DNA from: JAXGXJ01 sp040772905
GTDB lineage: Bacteria > Actinomycetota > Thermoleophilia > RBG-16-64-13
NCBI GenBank assembly: GCA_040772905.1
Contig: JAXGXJ010000005.1
Span: 248,001 to 312,000, forward strand
DNA length: 64,000 nt
Direction: 5' to 3'
Below are positions 16,456 to 24,396 of the stretch, one piece after another (position 1 is the first letter of the stretch; each line of letters opens with the position of its first letter). The position numbers were made by a program, and so were the translations under genes. The notes below the pieces were generated by a model that made no database searches, had not been told where the DNA came from, and saw only the letters and a program-made list of their open reading frames with translations.

Positions 16456-17006
16456 CTCGAGACGAGGCTCTGGCCTTGGTGAAGACGAATGTGGCCGCCG
16501 ACAATCTGGTGAAACACATGCTCGCCACCGAGGCGGTCATGGGAGCGCTGGCACGTCGCTTGGGCGAAGACGAGGAACGCTGGCGCCTGGCTGGCCTGCT
16601 GCACGATCTGGATGTGGAGAAGACGGCCGAGACGATGGCGGTGCATGGGCTGCGGACCGTGGAGATGCTGCGCGAGGCCGGGCTGGACGATGAGTCTGTC
16701 CTGCAGGCCATCGCCGCTCATAACCCGGCCAACGGGTCGAGTGTACAGACGCTCATGGATAGAGCGCTCTTCGCCTGCGATCCACTCACGGGGCTGGTGA
16801 CCGCCGCCGCGCTCATCCGGCCGGAGAAACGTCTGGAGTTGGTGGCGCTCAAGAGTCTAAAGAAGCGTTTTCGGGAACCGTCCTTTGCGAAAGGCGCCCG
16901 CAGGGAGGACATGCTCACCTGTGCGGAACTCGGCCTGGAGTTGGACGAGTTCCTGGCCATCGGTCTGGAAGCGATGCAGGAGGTGAGTGATGAGCTCGGG
17001 CTCTGA
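16452..17006 (+). CDS. HD-domain phosphohydrolase family protein
   Basis: A 184-residue single-domain protein with HMLATEAVM, the metal motif GLLHDLD (about residues 54-60), and a conserved HNPANG later. This matches small HDIG/HD proteins, which may act on nucleotides. No output or sensor domain is attached. It overlaps NUDIX at the start and the DUF2007 gene at the end, so the group is likely one transcript. A link to NUDIX-type nucleotide clean-up is plausible but unproven. Confidence 0.85.
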   Translation: MTRDEALALVKTNVAADNLVKHMLATEAVMGALARRLGEDEERWRLAGLLHDLDVEKTAETMAVHGLRTVEMLREAGLDDESVLQAIAAHNPANGSSVQTLMDRALFACDPLTGLVTAAALIRPEKRLELVALKSLKKRFREPSFAKGARREDMLTCAELGLELDEFLAIGLEAMQEVSDELGL

Positions 17007-17226
17007 TGACGGAGGCGGCCCCGTTCTGCTGGTGACCGTGTACGATCCGGTGGAGGGCGAGATCATCCTCTCCAAGCTGCGGAGCGCGGGCATCGAGGCT
17101 TGGGCGCGGCACGAGGCTGCGTCGGTGGTGTACGGGTTGACTGTGGACGGCTTTGGACAACAAGACATCATGGTGCGAGAAGAAGACCTGGCGGTGGCAC
17201 AGGCGGCGTTGGAGCCGGGGGAGTAG
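16990..17226 (+). CDS. Small DUF2007-like protein
   Basis: A 78-residue protein that fits the DUF2007 (putative signal-transducing) fold: TVYDPVEGEIILSKLRSAGIEAW followed by VREEDLAVAQAAL. It overlaps the HD-domain gene by 17 nt. ATG 16990 is preferred; a GTG at 16987 directly precedes it. Function is unknown. A related domain is often placed next to metabolic or nucleotide enzymes, as here. Confidence 0.65.
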   Translation: MSSGSDDGGGPVLLVTVYDPVEGEIILSKLRSAGIEAWARHEAASVVYGLTVDGFGQQDIMVREEDLAVAQAALEPGE

Positions 17227-17235
17227 GCGGAAGTC

Positions 17236-18810
17236 GTGAGCGGCCGACCCGATGCCCGATGCGCCGCTGCGTACGACCAGCGCTTTCAGCCTCTGGTGGG
17301 GCTGTGGCGTGGAGAGGCTGTGGAGTGCGTGCACCGCGGGGTGATCGCCGTCGTCGACAGCGAAGGCCGCCCCCGCGGAGGCTTCGGGGACCCTGCTACT
17401 GCCGTACCCCTGCGCTCCGCGGCGAAGCCGTTCCAGGCGGCTGCTGTAGTGCAGAGTGGGGCTGTCGACGCCTTCGGCGTCACGCTGGAGGAGCTCGCCG
17501 TGATGGCCGGCTCTCACGCCGGCCAGGCTCAACACGTGCGCGCTGTCCGCTCGCTCCTGGCGCGGGCGGAGGCGGCCGAGGACGTGCTGGTGTGCGGTCC
17601 CCCTGTCCACATGTGCTCGGGCAAGCACGCGGGGATGATCCTGCTGGCGCGACAGCTGGGCGTGCCCGTGGATGGATACGAGCAGCCGGAGCATCCTGTG
17701 CAGCAGTACATCGGCGCCTTCGTGGCCCGGCTGCTGGCAGCCCCTGCCGGTGACCGGGACAGCCTGAGCAGCCTCGTCGAGTTCGACGGCGCCGCGAGTC
17801 CCGGCAGTCCCGCACACCCCGGGAGCCCGGCGCCATCGCTCTTCGTCGGTATCGACGGGTGCGGGGTCCCTGTGCTGCGACTGAGGGCTGAGCAGGTGGC
17901 ATGGCTGTTCGCACGTCTCGCCGCGGGCGCTCTCCCGGCTCTTGCGCGCGTGCGCGACGCGATGTTGGCCCACCCCGAGATGGTGGCCGGCAGGTCGCGG
18001 TTGGATACGCGCCTCATGTGCGCCGCCCCGGGCAAGGTGATAGCGAAAGGGGGCGCGGAGGGAGTGCAGGGCTTGGCGCTCAGCGTCGGGGTCGACGGCG
18101 CGGCGGTCCTGGGATGGGCCATCAAGATCGAAGATGGGTCCGGCCGCCCGCTCCCCCTGCTCATCCGCGCCTGCCTGCAGGCGGGGGGAATCGATCTTCC
18201 TCCTCATGCCCTCGAACAGACCCTGCCCCGCGACGAGTGGACCGTGCGCTCCTTGGCTCCGGCGGTGGAGCATCTGCTGGTCGATCCAGCGGCGTTGGGG
18301 ACGGCGGATCCGCGAGAGCCTCAGTCGGGCGGCGAGAGACCGCCGGTCCTGTTGGATGTCGGGCGGCTCGAGCTGGTGACCGGCCACGGCGATGAGAAGG
18401 AGCTGGTCCGTTTCCTTCGCGAGGAATGGCCGCTCTCCGATGAAGAAGTGTTCGGCAGGCCCACCGAGTGGATCGCCGATCCGTTCGCACTCATCTTGAA
18501 ACACAAGCGCAAGGTCTTGGGCGTGCTCAAGGGGCATTTCCTGGGGGGCTTGGCCTCCATCGACGAGTTCATCGTGGGGCACGAGTATCGCGGGCAGGGC
18601 CTTGGGGCCAAGATGCTCGCTCGCTTCGAGCAGGAGGCCCGCAGCCGTGGTTGTCGCCGTGTGGTGCTGCGGTCGGTGAAAGGAGGAAGGGCGGAGTCCT
18701 TCTATCGCCGCTACGGTTACGTGACCGAGTGTGTGCAGTTGGACTACGAGTTCGGCGAGGATTTCATCCGGATGTCTCACCGCATCGATCGTCCTGAGAG
18801 GGAGGGTTAG
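17236..18810 (+). CDS. Asparaginase II-type domain fused to a GNAT acetyltransferase
   Basis: A 524-residue two-domain protein. Residues about 25-340 match the thermolabile Rhizobium-type L-asparaginase II family: VECVHRGVIAVVD, LRSAAKPFQA, MAGSHAGQ, HMCSGKHAGMILLA, GIDGCGVPV and CAAPGKVIAKGGAEG. Residues about 375-515 form a GNAT fold with the acetyl-CoA loop EYRGQGLGAKML (about 450-461) and AESFYRRYGY. The reading frame is continuous, with no stop or start between the domains. The asparaginase part should hydrolyse asparagine or a related amide. What the GNAT part acetylates is unknown. Confidence 0.88.
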   Translation: MSGRPDARCAAAYDQRFQPLVGLWRGEAVECVHRGVIAVVDSEGRPRGGFGDPATAVPLRSAAKPFQAAAVVQSGAVDAFGVTLEELAVMAGSHAGQAQHVRAVRSLLARAEAAEDVLVCGPPVHMCSGKHAGMILLARQLGVPVDGYEQPEHPVQQYIGAFVARLLAAPAGDRDSLSSLVEFDGAASPGSPAHPGSPAPSLFVGIDGCGVPVLRLRAEQVAWLFARLAAGALPALARVRDAMLAHPEMVAGRSRLDTRLMCAAPGKVIAKGGAEGVQGLALSVGVDGAAVLGWAIKIEDGSGRPLPLLIRACLQAGGIDLPPHALEQTLPRDEWTVRSLAPAVEHLLVDPAALGTADPREPQSGGERPPVLLDVGRLELVTGHGDEKELVRFLREEWPLSDEEVFGRPTEWIADPFALILKHKRKVLGVLKGHFLGGLASIDEFIVGHEYRGQGLGAKMLARFEQEARSRGCRRVVLRSVKGGRAESFYRRYGYVTECVQLDYEFGEDFIRMSHRIDRPEREG

Positions 18811-18811
18811 C

Positions 18812-19795
18812 GTGATGGTGCAGGGTGAAGGTGCGGTGTTGGGCGTAGACGTGGGGGGCACGAAGATCGCTCTTGCGCCGGTCGATCGAATGGGGCGGAT
18901 GACGGCTCCGGTGCTGACCGAGTCGAGCCGGACCGACAGTACTGAGGCCTTCCTGGCCGGCCTCGAGGCCGCGTTGCGACACGCGCTCCACACTTTCGCA
19001 GAGGTGGACGTCCGGGCCATCGGGTTGGCGTGTGCCGGTACTGTAGACAGCGAGCACGGCATAGTGGTCACGTCTCCCAACCTGCCCCTGCGCGAGGTGC
19101 CTGTCGCCGCCCGTGTGCAGAAGGTCCTGGGTCTGCCGGTGGTGCTGGAGAACGATGCCAACGCGGCAGCCTTGGGGGAGGTCGTGTGCGGAGCCGCAGT
19201 CGGTCATCGCCACGTGGTGATGGTGACGCTGGGGACCGGCATCGGCGGCGGCCTCATACTCGACGGCCGGCCCTATCACGGGGCCGGAGGGGGTGCGGCC
19301 GAATTGGGCCACACCATCGTGTGCCGCGACGGCGAGCTCTGCGCCTGCGGGGCGCGGGGTTGCTGGGAGATGTATGCCTCGGGCAAGGCATTGGAACGCT
19401 TCGCGCGCGACAGGGCGGGCTCCAGCCGGGATGACCCCGACGGACTGCTGGCGGGCCTGCACGCGCAGGGGGCTCTCGACGGCAAAGCTGTGTCGGGCTT
19501 GGCTTCCGAGGGGCACCTCGGTGCGCTGGCTGCCGTCGCCGAGTTGGCCGGCTGGCTGGGTACCGGACTGGTGGGACTGGTGAACGCCTTCAACCCTGAG
19601 GTCGTAGTCGTCGGGGGAGGGGTCAGTCGGCTGGGAGACCTCATCCTGGAGCCGGCAGCGCGAATGGTGCGCGAGACTGCGCTGGCTCCCAACCGCGACC
19701 AGGTGCGGGTGGTGCCGGCCGCGCTGGGCAACCACGCCGGCTTGGTGGGCGGCGCGCTTGCCGCCTGGGACCGGCTCGCCGACCCCGAGGACTAG
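18812..19795 (+). CDS. ROK-family sugar kinase, glucokinase-like
   Basis: A 327-residue ROK protein without an HTH, so a kinase rather than a repressor. It shows the ATP motif GVDVGGTKIALA, LENDANAAALGE, GTGIGGGLI, and the zinc-binding HTIV...CACGARGCWE. The likely reaction is phosphorylation of glucose or an N-acetylhexosamine at C6. Starts at GTG 18812 and ATG 18815 both follow GGGAGG. It lies one base after the asparaginase-GNAT stop and 7 nt before rsmI. Confidence 0.88.
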   Translation: MMVQGEGAVLGVDVGGTKIALAPVDRMGRMTAPVLTESSRTDSTEAFLAGLEAALRHALHTFAEVDVRAIGLACAGTVDSEHGIVVTSPNLPLREVPVAARVQKVLGLPVVLENDANAAALGEVVCGAAVGHRHVVMVTLGTGIGGGLILDGRPYHGAGGGAAELGHTIVCRDGELCACGARGCWEMYASGKALERFARDRAGSSRDDPDGLLAGLHAQGALDGKAVSGLASEGHLGALAAVAELAGWLGTGLVGLVNAFNPEVVVVGGGVSRLGDLILEPAARMVRETALAPNRDQVRVVPAALGNHAGLVGGALAAWDRLADPED

Positions 19796-19802
19796 AGCGG
19801 GC

Positions 19803-20723
19803 ATGCTCTACGTCTGCCCGACCCCCATCGGAAATCTGGGCGATGTGACCCTGCGGGTGCTCGAGGTGCTGAAGAACGCCGACCTGGTGGCCTGCGAAGA
19901 CACCCGTCGCACCCGCATCCTGCTCGATCGGTATGGAGTCAGCGCGCGACTGCTGAGCTTCCACGGGCACAACGAGCAGCAGCGGGTGGAGTCGCTGCTG
20001 CCCAGGTTGCGCGAGGGCGAGGATGTGGCTCTGGTCTCCGACGCGGGCATGCCCGGGCTCTCCGACCCCGGGTTCCTGCTGGTGCGGGCCTGCGCGGCCG
20101 AGGGCCTGCCGGTGACCGTGTTGCCCGGCCCGTCCGCCATCGGGACGGCGCTGGTCCTGTCGGGACTGCCCTGCGATCGTTTCGCTTTTGTGGGCTTCCT
20201 GCCCCGTGCCCGGCAGAAGCTGGTTGACACCCTGGCGCAGTTCGAGGGCACGGGTGCGGCGCTGGTGGCGTTCGAGTCGCCGCGTCGCATACGAGCTGCA
20301 CTGGGGGTGGTGGCTGGGCGCTGGCCCGACCGGCGGGTGGCTGTCTGCCGGGAACTCACCAAGATCCACGAGGAGGTGGTCCGCGGCAGGGCCGCCGAAG
20401 TGGCGGCGAAGTTGGTGGAGCCGGTGCGGGGCGAGATCGTTGTGGTGCTGGAGCCGTCGGGGGCAGGGCCGGCGGCCGAAGGGGCGGCCGGCGAGGGGAC
20501 GACGGACGCGCGACGACCCGCCGACGCGCGACGTGAGGGTGCCGGCTTGCCTGCGACTGCGGTGGAGGAGCGCGCGGTGCAGGCCCTCGGCGAACTCGCC
20601 CGTCTGGGGGTCAAGACCAAGAAAGCCTCCGCCATCGTGGCGTCTCTCACGGGACTGCCCGCGCGGCGTGCCTACGAGCTCGCCCTGACAGCCCGCGACG
20701 CTGACGGCGAAGACTCCGGATGA
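19803..20723 (+). CDS. rsmI: 16S rRNA (cytidine-1402-2'-O)-methyltransferase
   Basis: A 306-residue SAM-dependent methyltransferase of the tetrapyrrole-methylase fold. The start MLYVCPTPIGNLGDVTLR is typical, and EDTRRT, SDAGMPGLSDPG and LPGPSA follow. It methylates the ribose of C1402 in 16S rRNA. A variable Ala/Gly/Arg-rich stretch at about residues 220-255 precedes the C-terminal helical region. The gene opens the block whose order matches Rv1003 onward in M. tuberculosis. Confidence 0.95.
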   Translation: MLYVCPTPIGNLGDVTLRVLEVLKNADLVACEDTRRTRILLDRYGVSARLLSFHGHNEQQRVESLLPRLREGEDVALVSDAGMPGLSDPGFLLVRACAAEGLPVTVLPGPSAIGTALVLSGLPCDRFAFVGFLPRARQKLVDTLAQFEGTGAALVAFESPRRIRAALGVVAGRWPDRRVAVCRELTKIHEEVVRGRAAEVAAKLVEPVRGEIVVVLEPSGAGPAAEGAAGEGTTDARRPADARREGAGLPATAVEERAVQALGELARLGVKTKKASAIVASLTGLPARRAYELALTARDADGEDSG

Positions 20724-20725
20724 CT

Positions 20726-20752
20726 GGAGGCCGGTCTCTGGAGCCGGCCTCC
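20726..20752 (+). terminator. Hairpin after rsmI
   Basis: GGAGGCCGG pairs perfectly with CCGGCCTCC across a 9-nt loop, starting 3 nt after the rsmI stop. Only a short mixed T stretch follows, so this is a probable but imperfect terminator. Confidence 0.6.
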
Positions 20753-20868
20753 GTTCGGTCGCGAGGGGCGCTGGGATCGAGACGATCCCGCGTCTCCGAT
20801 CCCGCCGGCAGGGCCCCACACGCGCGATTACGACAGGACGTCAATGCGCCCCGGACTTCACTTGTCAC

Positions 20869-20888
20869 TCGACCTATCGCTAGGTCGA
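20869..20888. promoter_or_regulatory. Perfect palindrome upstream of metG
   Basis: TCGACCTA and TAGGTCGA flank TCGC, giving an 8-bp inverted repeat with a 4-nt centre, about 90 nt before the metG start in the 255-nt gap after rsmI. TTGTCA at 20862-20867 directly precedes it. It looks like a transcription-factor operator. No T-box features were recognised. The rest of the gap shows no gene. Confidence 0.5.
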
Positions 20889-20963
20889 TACCGAGCCACA
20901 GGCTGGTCGGCGGGCGGGGTGAGCGGGGCCCGGCGCAGGGCCGGGAGGAGTGTGGTCATCTGT

Positions 20964-20979
20964 TAGAATAGCCCGGCTA
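20964..20979 (+). promoter_or_regulatory. Probable leaderless -10 element for metG
   Basis: TAGAAT at 20964-20969 ends 9 nt before the metG ATG, and no ribosome binding site is present at the usual distance. The placement predicts transcription starting at or within a few bases of the ATG. Confidence 0.45.
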
Positions 20980-22562
20980 TGGGCCGCTTCTACATCACCA
21001 CACCTATCTACTATGTGAACGACGTGCCGCATATCGGGCATGCGTACACCACGTCGGCAGCCGACGTGGCGGCGCGCTTCCACAGGCAACTGGGCGACGA
21101 CGTCTTCTTCCTCACCGGCACCGACGAGCATGGCACAAAGGTCGAGCAGGCCGCCGCTGCCCGCGGGCTGGCTCCCAAGGAGCACGTGGACGAGGTGGTG
21201 CAGAAGTTCAAGGAGGTGGCGCAGAAGGTGGGCGCCACCAACGATTTCTTCATCCGCACCACCGACCCTGAGCACGAGCGCTTCGTCCAAGAGTTGGTGC
21301 AGCGCTGCTACGACGCCGGCGACATCTACAAGAGTTCTTATTCGGGCCTCTACTGCGGGGCGTGCGAGGCTTACTACACCGAAGAGAACCTGGTGGACGG
21401 GCTCTGCCCCGACCATGGCACCGCGCCGGTGCACATGGAGGAGGAGAACTACTTCTTCCGGCTCTCGGCCTTCCAGGACCGCCTCACCGCACTCTATCGC
21501 GGCGATCCCGACTTCGTTCGTCCGCGTCACCGCTACAACGAGGCGCTGTCGTTCATCGAGCAGGGGCTTGAGGATATCTCCATCTCTCGCGCCACGCTCA
21601 AATGGGGCATCAGCGTGCCCTGGGATCCCTCGCAGGTGATCTACGTGTGGGTGGACGCGCTCATCAACTACCTGAGCGCACTGCATTATGCTCCCGGCGA
21701 AGATCTGATGGACCGCTTCTGGCCGCCGAGCTACCACCTCATGGCCCAGGACATCCTCAAGTTCCACGGCATCATCTGGCCGGCGCTGCTCATGTCGGCC
21801 GGATATGAGCTGCCCGAGCATCTGTTCGTGCACGGCTACTTGAAGCTGGGCGGCGAGAAGATGTCGAAGACGCGGGGCAACGTCATGGATCCGTTCCCGC
21901 TCATCGAGCAGTACGGGGCCGACCCGTTCCGCTTCTACTGCCTGCGCGAGGTGAGTTTCGGGCAGGACGGCATGGTGAGCGAGGAGGGCTTCAAGTCGCG
22001 CTATAACACCGAGTTGGCCAACGAACTGGGCAACCTAGTGTCGCGGACCACCTCCATGATCAGCAAGTACCGGGGCGGCGCCGTCCCGGCGCCGCCCGCC
22101 GGTCGCGCAGCGGCCGATTCTCCGCTGGCCGCCGAGGCCGCCGGTATGGCTGACATCGCCCGTGGCCAACTGGAAGAGATGGAGCTCAGCAACGCCCTCG
22201 ACACCATCTGGGTCTTCGTGCGCCGACTCAATCGTTATGTGGAGGAGCAGGCTCCTTGGAAGCAGGCCAAGGAGGAGGCGGCGGCTCTCGCCGCAGCTGG
22301 TGACGATCCGCAGCGTGTGGCGGCCGCCCGCGCGCCCCTCGATGGCACCCTCTGGGATCTCGCCGAGGGCCTGCGTCTGCTCACCGTGGTCCTTCATCCC
22401 TTCATCCCGGCCACCACCGCGTCCATGCGGGTGCGGCTGGGGCTGGAGCCGGAGCCGGATGCGTCTGCCGGCCCAGCCTGGAGTGAGGCGACCTGGGGTC
22501 TGCTGCCCGCCGGCCTCGTGGTGGCGGCGGGGGCTCCGCTGTTCCCCCGCATAGAGGAGTAG
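20979..22562 (+). CDS. metG: Methionine--tRNA ligase
   Basis: A 527-residue class I aminoacyl-tRNA synthetase. It starts RFYITTPIYYVNDVPHIGHA, containing the HIGH signature, and has the KMSKTRGNV loop at about residue 295. The CP domain contains CGACEAYY and CPDH, consistent with a zinc knuckle. The C-terminal anticodon-binding helices run to the end, and there is no appended tRNA-binding EMAP-like domain. It charges tRNA-Met for initiation and elongation. The ATG fits a leaderless arrangement, as given for the promoter element upstream. Confidence 0.97.
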   Translation: MGRFYITTPIYYVNDVPHIGHAYTTSAADVAARFHRQLGDDVFFLTGTDEHGTKVEQAAAARGLAPKEHVDEVVQKFKEVAQKVGATNDFFIRTTDPEHERFVQELVQRCYDAGDIYKSSYSGLYCGACEAYYTEENLVDGLCPDHGTAPVHMEEENYFFRLSAFQDRLTALYRGDPDFVRPRHRYNEALSFIEQGLEDISISRATLKWGISVPWDPSQVIYVWVDALINYLSALHYAPGEDLMDRFWPPSYHLMAQDILKFHGIIWPALLMSAGYELPEHLFVHGYLKLGGEKMSKTRGNVMDPFPLIEQYGADPFRFYCLREVSFGQDGMVSEEGFKSRYNTELANELGNLVSRTTSMISKYRGGAVPAPPAGRAAADSPLAAEAAGMADIARGQLEEMELSNALDTIWVFVRRLNRYVEEQAPWKQAKEEAAALAAAGDDPQRVAAARAPLDGTLWDLAEGLRLLTVVLHPFIPATTASMRVRLGLEPEPDASAGPAWSEATWGLLPAGLVVAAGAPLFPRIEE

Positions 22563-22581
22563 AGCGCGACCGGGCAGCCTT

Positions 22582-23397
22582 GTGGCGGCCGCCAGGACTG
22601 GGCTCCCATACTGCACAGTGTTCATCGACTCGCACACCCATCTGGACCACACTGACACCGACCCGGCCGACCTGGTGTCCGACGCGACGGCTGCGGGAGT
22701 GGGGCTGATCATCCAATCGGGCACCGACCTTGAGTCGTCCCGGTATGCTCTCTCTCTTGCCGAGCGCTTCCCTCAGGTCTACTGCACCGTGGGCATCCAT
22801 CCCCAGGAGGCCGGATCGATGCAGGAGAGCGATGTCGCTTCCTTGGCGCGGCTTGTTCTCGAGCCCCGCGTGGTGGGCGTGGGGGAGACAGGCTTCGACT
22901 TCTATCACGACAAGTGGCCCCATGACCTGCAGGAGCGGGTGTTCGTACGTCAGCTCGACCTCGCCCGGGAGGCGGATCTGCCCGTTGTCATCCACACACG
23001 CGACGCCGCTGCGAGGACGCTCGAGGTGCTTGCCCGGCACGGCGAGGGGCTGAAGGTGGTGCTGCATTGCTTCTCGCTGCCGGATCATCTGGACGAGGTC
23101 GTCGGGCGCGGCTACTACCTGAGCTTCGCCGGCAACGTCACCTACAAGAGCGCGCACGACCTGCAGGGGGCGGCAGCCGCGGTGCCTCTGGATCTTCTGC
23201 TGCTCGAGACCGACGCGCCCTATCTCACGCCGGTGCCGTTCCGGGGTCGGCCCAACCGGCCGGGACTGGTGCCGCACACCTACCGCTTCGTGGCCGGACT
23301 CCGCGGCATGGAGCCGGAGGCACTGGCAGAGCAGGTGCAGGCCAATGTGGGCACGGTCTTCGCGCGCATTGGGGCCTCCACGCCGGTCACGCCGTGA
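22582..23397 (+). CDS. tatD: TatD family metal-dependent hydrolase
   Basis: A TIM-barrel amidohydrolase of up to 271 residues. It has the metal motif DSHTHLDH at its N-terminus, then GIHPQE, GETGFDFY, VIHTRDA, LHCFS and LETDAPYLTP. TatD proteins act as 3'-5' exonucleases in DNA quality control. Two GTG starts are possible: 22582, and 22618, which would begin VFIDSHTHLD as in most family members. Neither has a clear ribosome binding site. The last bases overlap rsmA (GTGA). The position after metG matches the M. tuberculosis order. Confidence 0.92.
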   Translation: MAAARTGLPYCTVFIDSHTHLDHTDTDPADLVSDATAAGVGLIIQSGTDLESSRYALSLAERFPQVYCTVGIHPQEAGSMQESDVASLARLVLEPRVVGVGETGFDFYHDKWPHDLQERVFVRQLDLAREADLPVVIHTRDAAARTLEVLARHGEGLKVVLHCFSLPDHLDEVVGRGYYLSFAGNVTYKSAHDLQGAAAAVPLDLLLLETDAPYLTPVPFRGRPNRPGLVPHTYRFVAGLRGMEPEALAEQVQANVGTVFARIGASTPVTP

Positions 23398-24302
23398 GGC
23401 CCGAGGGCGGCTCTGGCGGCGGGCCCGCGGGCACGTCGCTCCGGCAGATCTCGTTGGCCCGTCTGACCGAGTTCGGAGTGGTGCCCAAGCGCGACCTGGG
23501 GCAGAACTTCCTGATCGACGACAACATCCTAGGCGTGATCCTGGCTCAATTGGAGTGCCGGCCCGACGATGTGGTGCTCGAGGTGGGCGCGGGGTTGGGA
23601 GTGCTCACGCACGCATTGGCGGGCGTGGCGCGTCACGTCCATGCGTTCGAGGTCGACCGTAGCCTGGCCGCCCCGCTGGGTGCCACTCTGGGTGAGGGCA
23701 CCAATGTGAGTCTCCACTTTGAAGATGTGCTGCGGGCTCCCCTGGAGACGCTCGATCCGCCGCCCAGCCTGTGCGCCAGCAATCTTCCCTATTCCGTGGC
23801 CGGACCGTTCCTCATCGAGGCGCTGCAGCGGCTGCCCGCAGTGCGGCGCTATTGCGTCATGGTGCAGCGCGAGGTGGCCGAGCGGATAGCGGCATCCCCG
23901 GGCGGTAAGACCTACGGGGCTCTCTCGGTGTGGGTACAGATGTACGCACGCATCGGCAAGGTGCGGGCGCTCTCCAGGTCCATCTTCTATCCGCAGCCCA
24001 ACGTGGATTCAAGCCTGGTGACATTCGATCGGCTCCCTCCGGACGAGCAGCCGCCGCTCGCGCCGGCTCAACTGGCCCGCGTCATCCAGGCCGCCTTCTC
24101 TCAGCGACGCAAGACCCTGGCCAACTCGCTGGCGGCGGGACTCGGCATATCCCGGACGGGCGCGGCCGCCTTGGTGGCAGCTGCCGGGCTGCCTGCCGAT
24201 GTGCGGGCGGAGCGCGTCACCCCGGTGACGTTCGTGCGCCTGACCCAGCTGGCCGGTGCCGCGGCTGCCCTGGATGTGCGCGCGGTGCGTGGCGTCGAGT
24301 GA
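23394..24302 (+). CDS. rsmA: 16S rRNA (adenine-1518/1519-N6)-dimethyltransferase
   Basis: A 302-residue KsgA/Dim1-type methyltransferase that dimethylates two adjacent adenines in the 3' hairpin of 16S rRNA late in 30S assembly. The signatures are KRDLGQNFLIDDN, the SAM motif VLEVGAGLGVLT, and ASNLPYSVAGP, followed by VDSSLV. The frame is open well upstream, but GTG 23394 overlaps the tatD stop and gives a normal length. The extra 15-20 Gly-rich residues before RQISLARL are not conserved family sequence. Confidence 0.95.
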   Translation: MRPEGGSGGGPAGTSLRQISLARLTEFGVVPKRDLGQNFLIDDNILGVILAQLECRPDDVVLEVGAGLGVLTHALAGVARHVHAFEVDRSLAAPLGATLGEGTNVSLHFEDVLRAPLETLDPPPSLCASNLPYSVAGPFLIEALQRLPAVRRYCVMVQREVAERIAASPGGKTYGALSVWVQMYARIGKVRALSRSIFYPQPNVDSSLVTFDRLPPDEQPPLAPAQLARVIQAAFSQRRKTLANSLAAGLGISRTGAAALVAAAGLPADVRAERVTPVTFVRLTQLAGAAAALDVRAVRGVE

Positions 24303-24396
24303 GGGTCCGGGCCGCGTCGGCAACTCGCCTCGTCGCCCGGCGGCCGCACGCGGTGTTGTATGCTTGCGCCACGGTCTCGGATGAGGGAGGGCGTCT

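Noticed and set aside
16915..19161. A 748-codon minus-strand open frame opposite asparaginase-GNAT
   Set aside because: It shows no recognisable motif and runs antisense to a gene with two well-conserved domains.
20724..20978. A T-box or SAM riboswitch before metG
   Set aside because: No specifier stem, T-box sequence or SAM-riboswitch core could be recognised; the probable leaderless start also leaves no leader RNA.
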